Below, one piece after another: positions 44,941-55,651 of a stretch of 64,000 nt of DNA. This DNA comes from Paraspadella gotoi. Its lineage: Eukaryota; Chaetognatha. The stretch covers positions 13,722,813 to 13,786,812 of the forward strand of contig CM119264.1 of NCBI GenBank assembly GCA_051294375.1. Reading direction: 5' to 3'. Position numbers and translations under genes: made by a program. How positions within the stretch are numbered: the first letter of the stretch is position 1; each line of letters begins with the position of its first letter. The notes under the pieces were generated by a model that worked only from the letters and a program-made list of their open reading frames with translations, had not been told where the DNA came from and did not search any database.

Positions 44941-45977
44941 TATTCCTTCCTTCCCGCTGTTTTGCAGAAGAACAAAAGAAGACAACGAAATAAATCCTGG
45001 AAAAAATCCTCTTCAGATTTTTTTTTCTTTCGTCGGTTTTTCCTATTTTTTTTCAGTCTTTATTTTTCGTCTTTTTTCTTTTCTTGTTCTCAATGGAAAA
45101 ACCATGAGCACAACCAATTCACCAGGTGGTTTAAGACGAATGACGAACCTACTTATCACGCGGATTCGGTTTTCCCATCAAACGGCGGAATTTTTAAAAA
45201 TTACTGGTAGTTTCTCATGATAACCCGCGCATATATTACGGATTGACTCGTCTCGCTTACTGTTACACCATATCAAAATAGATGGGAGACTTGTAACGGT
45301 CCCTAGAAAAAATTACAGTATGTATTAAGGATCCTTCCAAATTGTTTTGCCTCCCTTCACACACTTCGATAAAAAAAAAGGAAAATCGATTCCTCACGCC
45401 ATTTCGTCTCACGGAGTCACGGGGCGACCTCAGCGTCAACTTTATCGTCGCCACAAGGGGGAATTTCAGAGCCTTAACAATTAATGGTTGAGCTACGAAA
45501 GCGAGAACCGATGCCGAGACAAGCAGAAGAGAGTTCTAGATAACCGAGTATATGATTCAACCGTTAATGGGAAACAATAATGACATAACGACTGAATGCT
45601 TGTGAGCGGTCCACCAAGGAGTCAAAATTTTACCTACGAAGAAGTAAAAAGAATATGAAGAGTCCAAACGGACAACATCGCAATGTCTCGTCGTCGCCAG
45701 TCTTATTCGTTGGATCTGTCCATTGTCCAGTGTCTAGTGCCTGGTCGTCTAACTTGTCTCCATGTCTTTCTCCGTTTGCGTTCTTTCTTGAAATATTGAA
45801 TTCTTTGCGAAGCTCAAATTTTCTTTGTCTTCGGCGAATTCATGCTATTATTATTATTATATTATCGACAATTGGGTAAGTGAGGATTAAGGATTAAGAT
45901 TTAAGGTTTAAAAATTCATAAACTAAGTATATAATAATGGTGTGATAATGGTAATAATAATAACAATTGTGACGTTA

Positions 45978-46070
<93 letters not shown>
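45978..46070. repeat. (AAT)n microsatellite
   Basis: About 30 units of AAT/TAA. Confidence 0.97.
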
Positions 46071-46241
46071 GTAATAATGATAAAAATAATAATAGTATTA
46101 TTAATGATAAGAATAATAATAATTAGGACATGAAAACAAAAAAAATATCGACTTAGTGGGTAATTCCACCACCCTGGTTGTATCTTCGCAATAAAAAAGT
46201 TCAAAAAAGAAAAGTATCTAAGTTTTACTTAATAATAGTCT

Positions 46242-46242
<1 letters not shown>

Positions 46243-46294
<52 letters not shown>

Positions 46295-46398
46295 AGCGAA
46301 ATGACAGCGAATAAAGGAGAGAAAACCCAGGTATCAATAAACGGACCGAGAGATAACCTTCTTTTCTTGGGGAAAATCCCTAATTTTATTTGGAGGAA

Positions 46399-46448
<50 letters not shown>

Positions 46449-46490
46449 TCCTCTCTCTCTCTCTCTCTCTCTCTCCTCATCTCTCTCGCT
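46243..46490. repeat. (CT)n microsatellites
   Basis: Two CT tracts at 46243-46291 and 46401-46490 separated by unique sequence. Confidence 0.95.
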
Positions 46491-46569
46491 GATTTCATTT
46501 CCTTTCTCTCCATACGTTTATTAATGATTCACGCCCATGAGAATCCACAAAAAAAATTATTACGTGTCA

Positions 46570-47219
46570 TTTAAGGTCAGGGATCACTCAACCCAAAATT
46601 GTAGCATTCTCAATTTCAAGTATACTAGTACTTCTCTCATATCCTGTAAGAGGTCTTTTATAAAAAAAAATCTGGATTAAAAAAATTAAAAACAGTAAAA
46701 CGAGTTGGACGAACTCCATCATCACATCCCCTTTTTGTGTATTTTGTGGTGAATTTTGAAAAAGTAATGAGTACAGAATTTAACTTTCTTGATGAAGAGA
46801 AGTTGAAAAAAAAGAGTTGCAGCTCAAACCGTTGGACTTATCATAAAGAAAAAAATATCTAGGGCAAGAAAGGAAAGGTGGGGGAGATTCTATGAGTGGG
46901 TTTTTGGAAAAATGGTTTTCGTTTCAAAAATAACAAGGAATTAATGCCAAAAATTGATTAAAATAACCAAATTTTCTATGAAGGAAGGCGAAAATTGAAA
47001 ATATATTTTCACAGAATTGGAGTCCGTCACCTAAAAGTAATTCATGTCAAATTTCATGAGGAACCGCCTTACCGTTTGGGCTGAAACTCTTAAGATAGGT
47101 TTCTTTTATTTTACATAGTAATAAAAAAAGCCAAAAAAAGGGAACGCCTTTGAAAAAATAGTAATGTTAATACATTTTCGCCTATTTATAATTTGAATTA
47201 AGTGATCCCTGACCTTAAA
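46570..47219. mobile_element. 650-bp TIR element with TTAA ends (MITE-like)
   Basis: The left end TTTAAGGTCAGGGATCACT (from 46570) is matched in reverse complement by the right end (to 47219), 21 of 22 bases. Both ends sit on TTAA, the target duplication typical of piggyBac-type transposons, although the termini do not begin with the usual CCC. A second, imperfect inverted pair lies inside (about 46815-46832 and 47073-47090). No transposase frame, so non-autonomous. It ends 260 bp before the OAS-like start codon. Confidence 0.75.
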
Positions 47220-47369
47220 GAGAAGGTTTTTCTTACTTAGTTACTTCATTTACCACAAATATCTTAAAATTAGATCTTTTAAAAAGTTCAGCGTTGGATC
47301 GAAGACTTTTACTTAACAAAACAAGTTTTTTTCTGCTGTAATTAAATGCGGGTCATTTCGTCATTTTAA

Positions 47370-47379
47370 GAAATCGAAA
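47370..47379 (+). promoter_or_regulatory. ISRE/IRF-like element GAAATCGAAA
   Basis: Two GAAA cores spaced by two bases (GAAANNGAAA), the core recognised by IRF-family factors in animals, about 100 bp upstream of the OAS-like ATG. A further IRF half-site AAGTGAAA is on the minus strand at 47431-47424. The region is AT-rich, so chance matches are possible. Confidence 0.35.
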
Positions 47380-47479
47380 ATATTTGAACTAAAACTCGAT
47401 TTTCGACTTTGACATTAAAAAATTTTCACTTGAAAACGACGCTTTTTAAATTTAATGTTCTGAACCTACATCTGACAGC

Positions 47480-48979
47480 ATGGAAAGGCGTATATTTGAC
47501 AGATTGCTGCGAGATTTTGCCGACCATCTAGCCCCGCCTGCAGATTGGGCGAGATGCGCAAAAAATAATCTTGAAAGTCTCGTCAACGTTTTGTCGCAAC
47601 ATTCGACGTACGAATTAGATCGACACGTGATCGTGGGTGGCGTCGCCAAAGGCACGTCGACCAATCTCAAGGCCGACATCGACGCTGTCATCTATTACAA
47701 TGATGAATATAAACAGTATGATCGAAAAGTCGTTTTGGCCGAATGGAACCAATGCTTAGTTCTCCACACATCTCTCACAAACGAAGATGTTCGACGAACC
47801 GACTATCTACTGTCATTTCAATACAAAGGCATCAAGATGGACATTGTGGCCATCCGAAACAACGTACATGGAAATCAACCGTTTCCGGAGTTTGAACAAA
47901 TGATGAATGATTTCCAAGAAGTGAGGGCTTCACGCGATCCTTCGGAAGCGGCCAAAGAGTTGACTTTGTCGACTCAGAGTGTCAAGTGGATGAGTACGAA
48001 GCACCCTGACGTCGTGCTTTTCGTTCGTTTAGCAAAGTTCTGGATGCAGACCGTTCTCTTTGACGAAACGGTGAACGGTATGTCGTACATTTTCGAGAAT
48101 CTTGCCATCAAGGCCATGTTCACTGTCGAAGATGATGGGGATGCCTCTCCGAGCTTCACAAAAGCTCTCGAACGTTTTCTCTCCCATGTCAGAAACATGG
48201 ATTCGTTAAACGTTCATTTCAACTCATCCAACGGAGCGTGGTATGAAAATAACAAGATCCCCGAAGGAATACGGAGTCAAATTCCTCTTCTCTTGGATCC
48301 AATCAACCCTTACAACAACCTTCTCGATGTTTACAAAAGTGTTAAGGCAAAATTTTTTAAAATTTTTAGCGATTATGCGGAAGAAACGCTAAAAATTTTA
48401 AATGAAATAAGCAACAATGGATATGTCGATAGAAGCGACGTAGCGAAGCTATTTTTACCCCGAATTCGTCCTGGGGAATTGGGCGAGTGTCCCGAGTTGG
48501 TGGAAATTTCGACAGAAATCGTCGAACGAAAACCCGACGATGCAGAAGCCGCGTTGCCACGTCGACTAAAATCGCGGGTTTCGGTTCCAGATTCCAAATT
48601 GCTTCACTTTCATCGTCTTTTGGAAACGCTGATGCTTAACGTCGCAGCGGAAGTGAGGCTGGATAGCTGGAGTCGAAAGTTTTCCAGTCCTAATGAAATC
48701 GCTGAAAGAACAGAGACTTTTTTGGAGAAAGAGTCGAAAACCAAATGTATAATGATAACCAACTTGCTAGAGAAACCTTTTGGGGTTGTGGATTCTACAT
48801 TCCGATCGGTCGGGATAAAGAATTACGATGCTTCTTCAAGATGGAAATGCTTGAAACTGGTGGAGGCCAGGATTCGACGCATGAAGTTAGAGCAAAAGAA
48901 GGCGGAACAATTTGAACAGTTTCAATGGGATCAGTTGCACGGGAACGTTTCTTGTATCGATTCCTGCACTATTAGTTGA
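47480..48979 (+). CDS. OAS-like nucleotidyltransferase with C-terminal CaaX box
   Basis: A 499-residue intronless frame; the ATG has A at -3 and G at +4. The OAS/cGAS fold is shown by the activation motif GGVAKGTSTNLKADIDAVIY (residues 53-72), with catalytic acidic pair D66 and D68 and third Asp D121 in KMDIVAI. A helix resembles the family VKWMST...LAKFWMQ region (168-190), and SYIFENLAIKAMF (202-214) corresponds to the conserved Tyr-Leu-Glu-Leu segment. DPINPYNN (273-280) is the OAS C-terminal signature. Known family members make 2'-5'-linked oligonucleotides or cyclic dinucleotides on sensing dsRNA or DNA; product and trigger here are unknown. About 200 residues follow the usual core, unlike any domain I know, ending in a basic amphipathic helix (RIRRMKLEQKKAEQ, 464-477) and Cys-Thr-Ile-Ser (496-499). 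This is a CaaX box with Ser, favouring farnesylation, with a second Cys at 492 that could be palmitoylated. AATAAA lies at 49142-49147. A broken copy is at 55652-57497. Confidence 0.92.
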   Translation: MERRIFDRLLRDFADHLAPPADWARCAKNNLESLVNVLSQHSTYELDRHVIVGGVAKGTSTNLKADIDAVIYYNDEYKQYDRKVVLAEWNQCLVLHTSLTNEDVRRTDYLLSFQYKGIKMDIVAIRNNVHGNQPFPEFEQMMNDFQEVRASRDPSEAAKELTLSTQSVKWMSTKHPDVVLFVRLAKFWMQTVLFDETVNGMSYIFENLAIKAMFTVEDDGDASPSFTKALERFLSHVRNMDSLNVHFNSSNGAWYENNKIPEGIRSQIPLLLDPINPYNNLLDVYKSVKAKFFKIFSDYAEETLKILNEISNNGYVDRSDVAKLFLPRIRPGELGECPELVEISTEIVERKPDDAEAALPRRLKSRVSVPDSKLLHFHRLLETLMLNVAAEVRLDSWSRKFSSPNEIAERTETFLEKESKTKCIMITNLLEKPFGVVDSTFRSVGIKNYDASSRWKCLKLVEARIRRMKLEQKKAEQFEQFQWDQLHGNVSCIDSCTIS

Positions 48980-51010
48980 TTTAGACAAAATATTGTTAAA
49001 TATATACTTATGGTGAATGTTGGTTTAAGTTGTGTTAAAATTCGTTTACAAAAAAAAACATACCTTTTACCCAATAGATATTGTGACTTGAATTGTGCCT
49101 GAATTATTATTCAGCCTACTGATATAATACTTTACCTTATTAATAAATATATTATATTTCCGTGATCCACCTCTCTCTCTGTCTCTCTCTCTCTCTCTCA
49201 CACACACCACACACACACACGCACAAACAAACAAATATTCGCTGAACAGTGACCTCTCGATGTTTGCAAAACTATTTTTACATTTTTAAAAACACATGCT
49301 CATTAATCAATCAATTAAATAATCAATCAAATTAATCAGTCAAATAATCAATCAATCAATTGATCTATTAGTTTATCAGTCAGTGACCCAACGAAAAGAC
49401 CTAAAACAAATAAGTTTGAGCAATTAGTGACGGATCTGATCAGATAATTATTTAATCAATTAATCAATCAATTAATTAATCAACGTTGGTTTTATCCTCG
49501 TCGTTGTTGCCATCAACGTCGTCGTTGTTTTTGTCGTGGTTAGTGACTAGTGACAAGACGAAAAGACCAAAAACCAAAAAGTTTGTGCAAACAAATTAAA
49601 TTTAAAAATTAATTAATGTGTATTAAATTATAAATTAAATTATAAATTATATAAATATAATTTGGACAGTGTTACCCCTAAAAAAGCAGCACTAGGTGTA
49701 TTTATTAGCCAATTAATAAGATATGCAAGAATATGTTCGACGTTTATAGATTTCCTTCAAGAGCTATAAATTAAGCAAAAAACTCAAAGTCAGGGTTATA
49801 TATTTAAGGACTTAAAGAAAAATGGGAATTAAATTTTCAATAATTATAAGGAGCTAAATAAAAAAATATAATGTTACTGATGTTAATCTATTTTCAAAAA
49901 AGATTATACATGATAGTTCCAAATAAAAATAATAAGGAAAAGATAACCAAAATAAACCACTAAATAATAATTATAATAATAACATCAACAATATTATTTA
50001 AATAACTTATTTAACTTATTTAACTCTCTGATTTAATTTATTTTTTAACTTTTACCAATTAACTTAATGTTAACTTTACATTAACATACCCTTAATTATT
50101 AACTTATTATTAAACTAATTATTTAACTTATTTTATTTATTTACAAATTACAAATTATTACAAAACCTGAATAAAATTTCTCTAAAATAATAAATGCTGT
50201 GATGCCAGGGCTTTGGTCTGTTCAGATAAACATTCAAGATATACATTGTTAAAACTATAAGATAAGCAACAATGAAGGATCACCATTTGGTGATGGCTCA
50301 CCTATACCTGGATATTGGGATTAAAGAGCCGAAATCCATGAAGGGTATAGGTTCCCAACTGATGACCTTCCCATTGTATAAATAATAAAATTAAAAATAT
50401 TCAAAAGAAATAATTTAAAAAGTAGAATAAAGAAAAAATATTATTTAAAAATATATTCATGACATAAAGGTGCCCCTATAGACCTTTCCCCGGTATGTAT
50501 CCCTATCAGAACATACAATTCTACATGGTAGTCTTATCCCTATTAGTAAAAAAAATCATATATAACTTTGATCACCCCTCAAAAAATTAATCCATTCCCA
50601 CCCCTTTCTTGTCAGCCTCTTAGATATTATATTTTCATTAATGACTTTCTAACAGAAATGATGTGTAATATCTATTAGAAAACTAGGTACAGATAGTAAT
50701 CTAACCTTGTGTTGTAATAGATGCTCCCTCTATTTCCAGAAGACAACACGACTTCCCCTTCCCAAATTGAATTATTAATAAATAAAAACATTTTTAAGAA
50801 AGAAAGCAATATATATTGATTAAATAATAAGATTAAATACTAAATCCTTCATAAAATATAAAAATAGAAAATAGTGAAACAAGTAATTTGCAAATTTTCA
50901 TTAATTAGTTATTGTTTTAACTAATTAATTAATAAATTAATGTTTTAAAGTAATTAATTAATTAATTACCGCTAATGATCGTGGGCAATATCCGACATTG
51001 TTTGTTCAAA
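48980..51010. other. 3' flank and AT-rich insertion-like segment
   Basis: After the poly(A) signal (49142-49147) come CT/CA repeats (49170-49225) and AATCAATC-type short repeats. About 49630-50906 is missing from the other copy: very AT-rich, with a GC-richer core at about 50200-50390, no open frame, and no clear terminal repeats seen. Confidence 0.6.
49142..49147 (+). terminator. Poly(A) signal of the OAS-like gene
   Basis: AATAAA 163 bp downstream of the stop codon, retained in slightly altered form in the second copy. Confidence 0.6.
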
Positions 51011-54000
51011 CTTGTTTTGAGAAATCGTAATCTACTTTGACGTAAGATGACTTTTAACCTTGGATGAGTTACCTCATTTATCATATGAGCAATAGGTTCC
51101 TTTCCATAGGAAGGAAAAAAGATTAGAACAACAATGATATCCTTACTCCTGTTCCATTCGGATTCCGCGGCACGAATTTTATCGGCGACTTTCCTTTCCC
51201 ATTCCCATTTCCCTTTCCCATCGTTTTTTTTTGTTCTCGTTCCGTTTCAGCATTCGCCTCGATATATCTTCGAATTACCAAGAATGAACATTCTGACCCT
51301 CACATCTTTCTCTTGCGCGACCCTTGACCTATTCGTTCTTATCTTGTTTATTTCCGATGACCTTTCCAAACGAGCGGTCAAAATCGAAAGGGCGTTGGAA
51401 ATCGCGAAATCATTCGGTGACATTCAATCCTTGAGGATGCGAACGATACTACATTAATAGTAGTACGCATTTGTATTGCCATTATGTATCGCTATCCCGT
51501 CCCGTTATTTCCGCTTTTCATCGCGACAATGACAATGACAATGACAATGAAGGGTATCGCTATCGGGTCCCGTTATCTCCGCTTTTCATCGCGACAATGA
51601 AGCCAGAAAAGTTACAACCAAAATGAAAATCAAGTTTGTCCGATTTATTTCTCCCGGTGACGCAAAGTTTAGAGTGAAAACTGAAACTGAAAAGAAAATA
51701 ACAAACTGTTGGATTTCCCAGCTGGAGAGGACTCCGAGACGACGAACGACGACGACGACGACGACGAATGTGACATCGAAGACTAGCAAAAGAATCTAAT
51801 GAATTTTTTTTTTCATATTGATCAGCCTATCATTATAATTTTAGTTACGGGGACAAAAAACAAATAAAGTAAATTATAATACCCAAGATACTTTTAAAGT
51901 TGAATGGAAGAAAAGGTGTGACGAAAAAGCGTCTTACGAAAGTATTTGAAAAAAAATACTAATGTTTGATTTGGAAGGAAATTTACTTACGTTTTAGTCG
52001 TTCGTTTCATCGACACCCGACTTTCAATGCCGCGGCAGATGCAGTCTTCGGGTGCAGTTCAACGCTGCTTTTTTCCTGCTGTTTGCAATCTCAGGTGCCA
52101 AGAGTTTTTGGAAAAAAAACAAAGCTCGATCAACAACCCTTTTTCCCTTTCTGTCGAAGAACCGAAATACGATTTTAACTTCGAATTGCTTTTTTTTAAT
52201 TGCTTCTTTTTTAATTTAAAAACAAATTATATTTCGTACTAAATTTACGTCCTTCTTTCGTCATTTCTAAACCTATAAAATCGCTCGAGGTGAACTTTTA
52301 AACTTTAATGATTTATACCTAGAAATAAACTAATAAAACGATTATCTGATCTTCGTTGATACTCAGGACGCGAACGCCCAACCGTGTTTTTGTAATTTTT
52401 TTTATTATATAAAAGGAAACAGTCCACTGATCCGGGGTCGATCAACTCCCATACTTGGTCAACACTCTTTTCTGATACATTAATCTTTTCCGTAAATCAC
52501 CGTAAATAAAATTTCTCCAGTTTTACCCGCATTGGATTAAGTGTCCGCACGACTAAACAGCTGACGTCATATTTTTTGTTGGGCGGTTTTTAAAATCAAA
52601 GAATAACGCTTTGTTGTGACTCTTGGACTAAAGCGAAATCTGTTATTTCGCTCAAAAAACACTTTATAAAAAAATATGAGTTTTACAACAATTCTACTTT
52701 TTTTTACGTTTAGTTTGTAAAATATGCACATAGTAAATCCCTTTAATTTTCAATTTTTGCACGAGTTTTTGGTTAATTTGTAAATGATCCTTAAAAACTA
52801 ATTTCGCTTTTTTTTAAGTTAAAGCAACGCGATCGTTTCCCCAAATAAAAACACTTAAAACGCGTCCTTTCATTTTGTCCTTGACGTCGTCACCCTCCCG
52901 ACCCAAGTTCTGATTCAACCCAAACGCCCTTTCCTAATCACAATTTAACCTACTTTTTGAAAAAAAAGATTTGATCAGGAAAACAAATTAAAAATTTATT
53001 TGAGATGATTCTCCTCAGCATTAAAACACTTATTACTGGTTCAGAATATAAAGCATATCTATATCAATTTTTGTTTAAAAAATCGTTTACGGGATTTAGT
53101 ATTGAAATCCAAAAAGGAACTTGTAAGTACGCATTACTTCTCACTACCCATCAATTAACTATATCATATTTTGAGCCCAAACCACCTGACTTAAAGTGCG
53201 ACAGCTTGCCAAACTTATATCTACGACGACGACGACGACGAAGACGACGACGACGAAGACACGGATTTTGTTTACATCCTCCCCTACTCTTCCTCATCGG
53301 CTGCTCCTTTCCCTCGGCTCCTCCTCCTCTTCTACTCCCTCCCCCTCCTCCTTTCTACTCCTCCTTCCCCCTCCTCCTCATTCTTGTATCTCTTTCTCTC
53401 GATGGCGATTCGTCTTCTGTTCGACCGAGATTCCAGATCCGCCCCCGAAAGGGGGAAAAAAAAGAAAGAAAAAAAAAAAAAACAAACGACGGATAAAAAT
53501 GAAGAGAAATAAAAGAAAGAAACGAATAAAAGAAAATAAATTAAAAATTTCTAAATTTATCCAGAAAAAAAAACTTTCAAAAATTTACTATTTGTATTAA
53601 GAAATTTTAATATATTTTCATTTTAAAAGTGAAAATCCTTTAAAAAAATGAAAATCCGGTTGACTCGAATGGGACTTTGGAGGCGGCGTTCTTAATTTTG
53701 TCGACATCTTTAAGAGATTCACTATCTTCACAATTCACGAGCAAAGGGTATTTTTGGCTCAATGATCTGATTTTCAAAACTGTGAGTTTATCTTCGAATT
53801 AATGCTTTCGATGGAAAAGGTAAGATTTTTAAGTCTCTATCGCTTCTATCCACTTTTTAATTTTTGATTTGTGATTTGAGATGAGACACACATCATTCAT
53901 CAGAGAAAGCAATTTTTAGACTGTTTGTTGCTTGTTGCCCATTTAATGTTATGCTATTAAATATTTGTTATTTTTATGAAACTTGTTTTATTTTCAGGAT

Positions 54001-54336
54001 CCTGTTCACCGATGTTTCAGTGAGGATAAAAAATTTACATCCTTTTTAATATTTATCTAGCGACAATAAGAAATCAACATAATACAATATAAAAAGCCAA
54101 GACATCAGCGAAATGTTTAAAATAATTTAACTCTCGACCGCTTTTTAGTTTTTTCAAAGTTAATTTTTCCGATGAGAATTTTCCGTCGTCATCGCGTGTG
54201 GCTTCTAAAAAATCTTTTTCCCCCGAAGTTTTTTAAAAAGAGTATTTTATCGTTATTTTTTATTCATTCCTTCTTTCAGCTTTGTTTTAAAATTATCATA
54301 AATAGCCCGTGTCTATAAACCGAAGAATAAAAAGAT
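51011..54336. other. Intergenic region upstream of disordered-protein gene
   Basis: No gene I can support. A short tandem of TGACAA units (51531-51556), an ACG run (51740-51767) and a pyrimidine-rich block with an ACG run (53216-53400) are present. The last could be promoter or 5' UTR of the gene that follows. Short frames differ between the two copies and are not conserved. Confidence 0.5.
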
Positions 54337-54664
54337 ATGAGTGAAAAAAAATTCTTATCACCAGAAAAAGCTCAAGAAGAAAAATCCAAAAATTCGACAA
54401 AATCCAGATGTAGATTTTTGTTACTTATTACAATCATCCTCAATTGTTGTTCTCCCGAGCTGCCAGCGGCCGATCACCGGCAAAACACCGCCGCTCACTG
54501 CTCATCAACGGGGGAAGACGTCCCTCCGACTCTACCGTCCAAATCGTGCGCCCCCCCACCCCTCATCCATCCGCCACCAGTTCGAACAATCGGTCTAATC
54601 GCTTCCAAGTCTTCCGCCTCGATCCTCGTCCAACTTTCCTTCCAGGCCGCACAAAAAAGAAAAA

Positions 54665-55602
54665 ATGACTTTCGATCCCGATTTTGCGCCAACAACTTTT
54701 GCCGGATTCTCTTGCCGACTTTTGGAATCTTTCGCCGACGGGGCCGAACCCTCCGTCCCCGCGGAACCACGACCTGCTCTTTGCCCCCCGAATCGCCCCT
54801 GAGATCTTCGCGAAGGTCGCCCAAGGGACGGCCTACGATCCGCTCTTGCCTCCCAGTTCGCCGCTCAGGTCTCCACGACGGTCTCCTCGATCGCCTTCGG
54901 ACCCACCTTCTCCTCCGTCCAATCTCGAGGCGGACTGTCCCTCTCTCCTCCTCCCTCCACCCTCCGTCCTCTTCCTCCTCTTCCTCTTCCTCCGCTTTCG
55001 TCCGGACTTCGTACAAGAAACTCTTCCGCGTCAAACCCCCGCCCTCTTTTTCTTTTGGCAAAAGAAAACAAACGAACAAAACAAACGTTGATCGGAGGGA
55101 AGAAACGGACAAACGAACGGAATAAAGAACGGAGTGACGAAACGGATTAACGAACGGATTAACGAATGAAAAGGCGAACAATGTCGTCGAAAGAACCAAA
55201 ACCGGAACTTCAGTCAAACAACGGAGAACTGGACGAAGCGCGCGGAAAGGAACGACCGGAAGTGACGGCGCGAGAACGCCACTCGTTGAGGAGGCGCGAA
55301 AAGGTCGCTCCGCCGCGCTCGTTGTCTCGGCGGCGGCTGGCGTCGGCGGCTGCGAAGGCGTTCTCCCATCAAATCTTCGGCGTCCTTCGTCTCCCACGTT
55401 CCGCCAGAGTTTCTCCCACATCGATTTTTTCAAAACAACAACGAGCGATTTGTAAAACAAATAAGAGGCCGAAGGAGGCGGAAGGAGATGACGAGGGAAG
55501 AAGGGGAAAAAGGGGAAGCAGCTCGAAAAAAGGACGTTTTTGTTTGAAAATGGGCGCCGCGATTCTTCGGGGGAAAAAGTCATTCCACCTCTAATTCCGC
55601 TC
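54665..55602 (+). pseudogene. Frameshifted, gap-truncated copy of disordered-protein gene
   Basis: Same sequence as 61943-62855, with several single-base gains and losses (e.g. GATCCCG for GATCCG), so the frame breaks repeatedly. It is cut by the N gap. Most likely an unpolished copy of one real gene. Confidence 0.65.
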
Positions 55603-55627
55603 NNNNNNNNNNNNNNNNNNNNNNNNN
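55603..55627. other. Assembly gap (25 N)
   Basis: Third gap of exactly 25 N, between the two copies of block 3. Confidence 0.99.
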
Positions 55628-55651
55628 CCCACACACACAAGAGAGAGATCC

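Larger units (their letters stand above)
43144..46569. other. Microsatellite-dense noncoding region
   Basis: No supported gene. Contains large GA/CT clusters (43998-44240, 44461-44540, 44589-44645, 46243-46291, 46401-46490), ATC and TCG repeats (44727-44940) and AAT (45978-46070). At 44255-44420 lies a GC-rich, CpG-rich stretch with an E-box CACGTG (44309-44314) that looks promoter-like. A short ATG frame there (26 codons, Glu-rich) is unsupported. Confidence 0.5.
47909..55602. repeat. Left copy of duplicated block 3
   Basis: 7.7 kb nearly identical to 55652-62855 apart from scattered indels and two large differences. This copy has an extra 1.28 kb at about 49630-50906; the other has an extra 683 bp inside the OAS frame. 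It ends at the 25-N gap. Confidence 0.88.

Noticed and set aside
53005-53600. Frames at 53005-53600 and their twins at 60268-60829
   Set aside because: Sequence differs between the two copies by frameshifts, and composition is simple repeat plus A-rich tail, so not coding.
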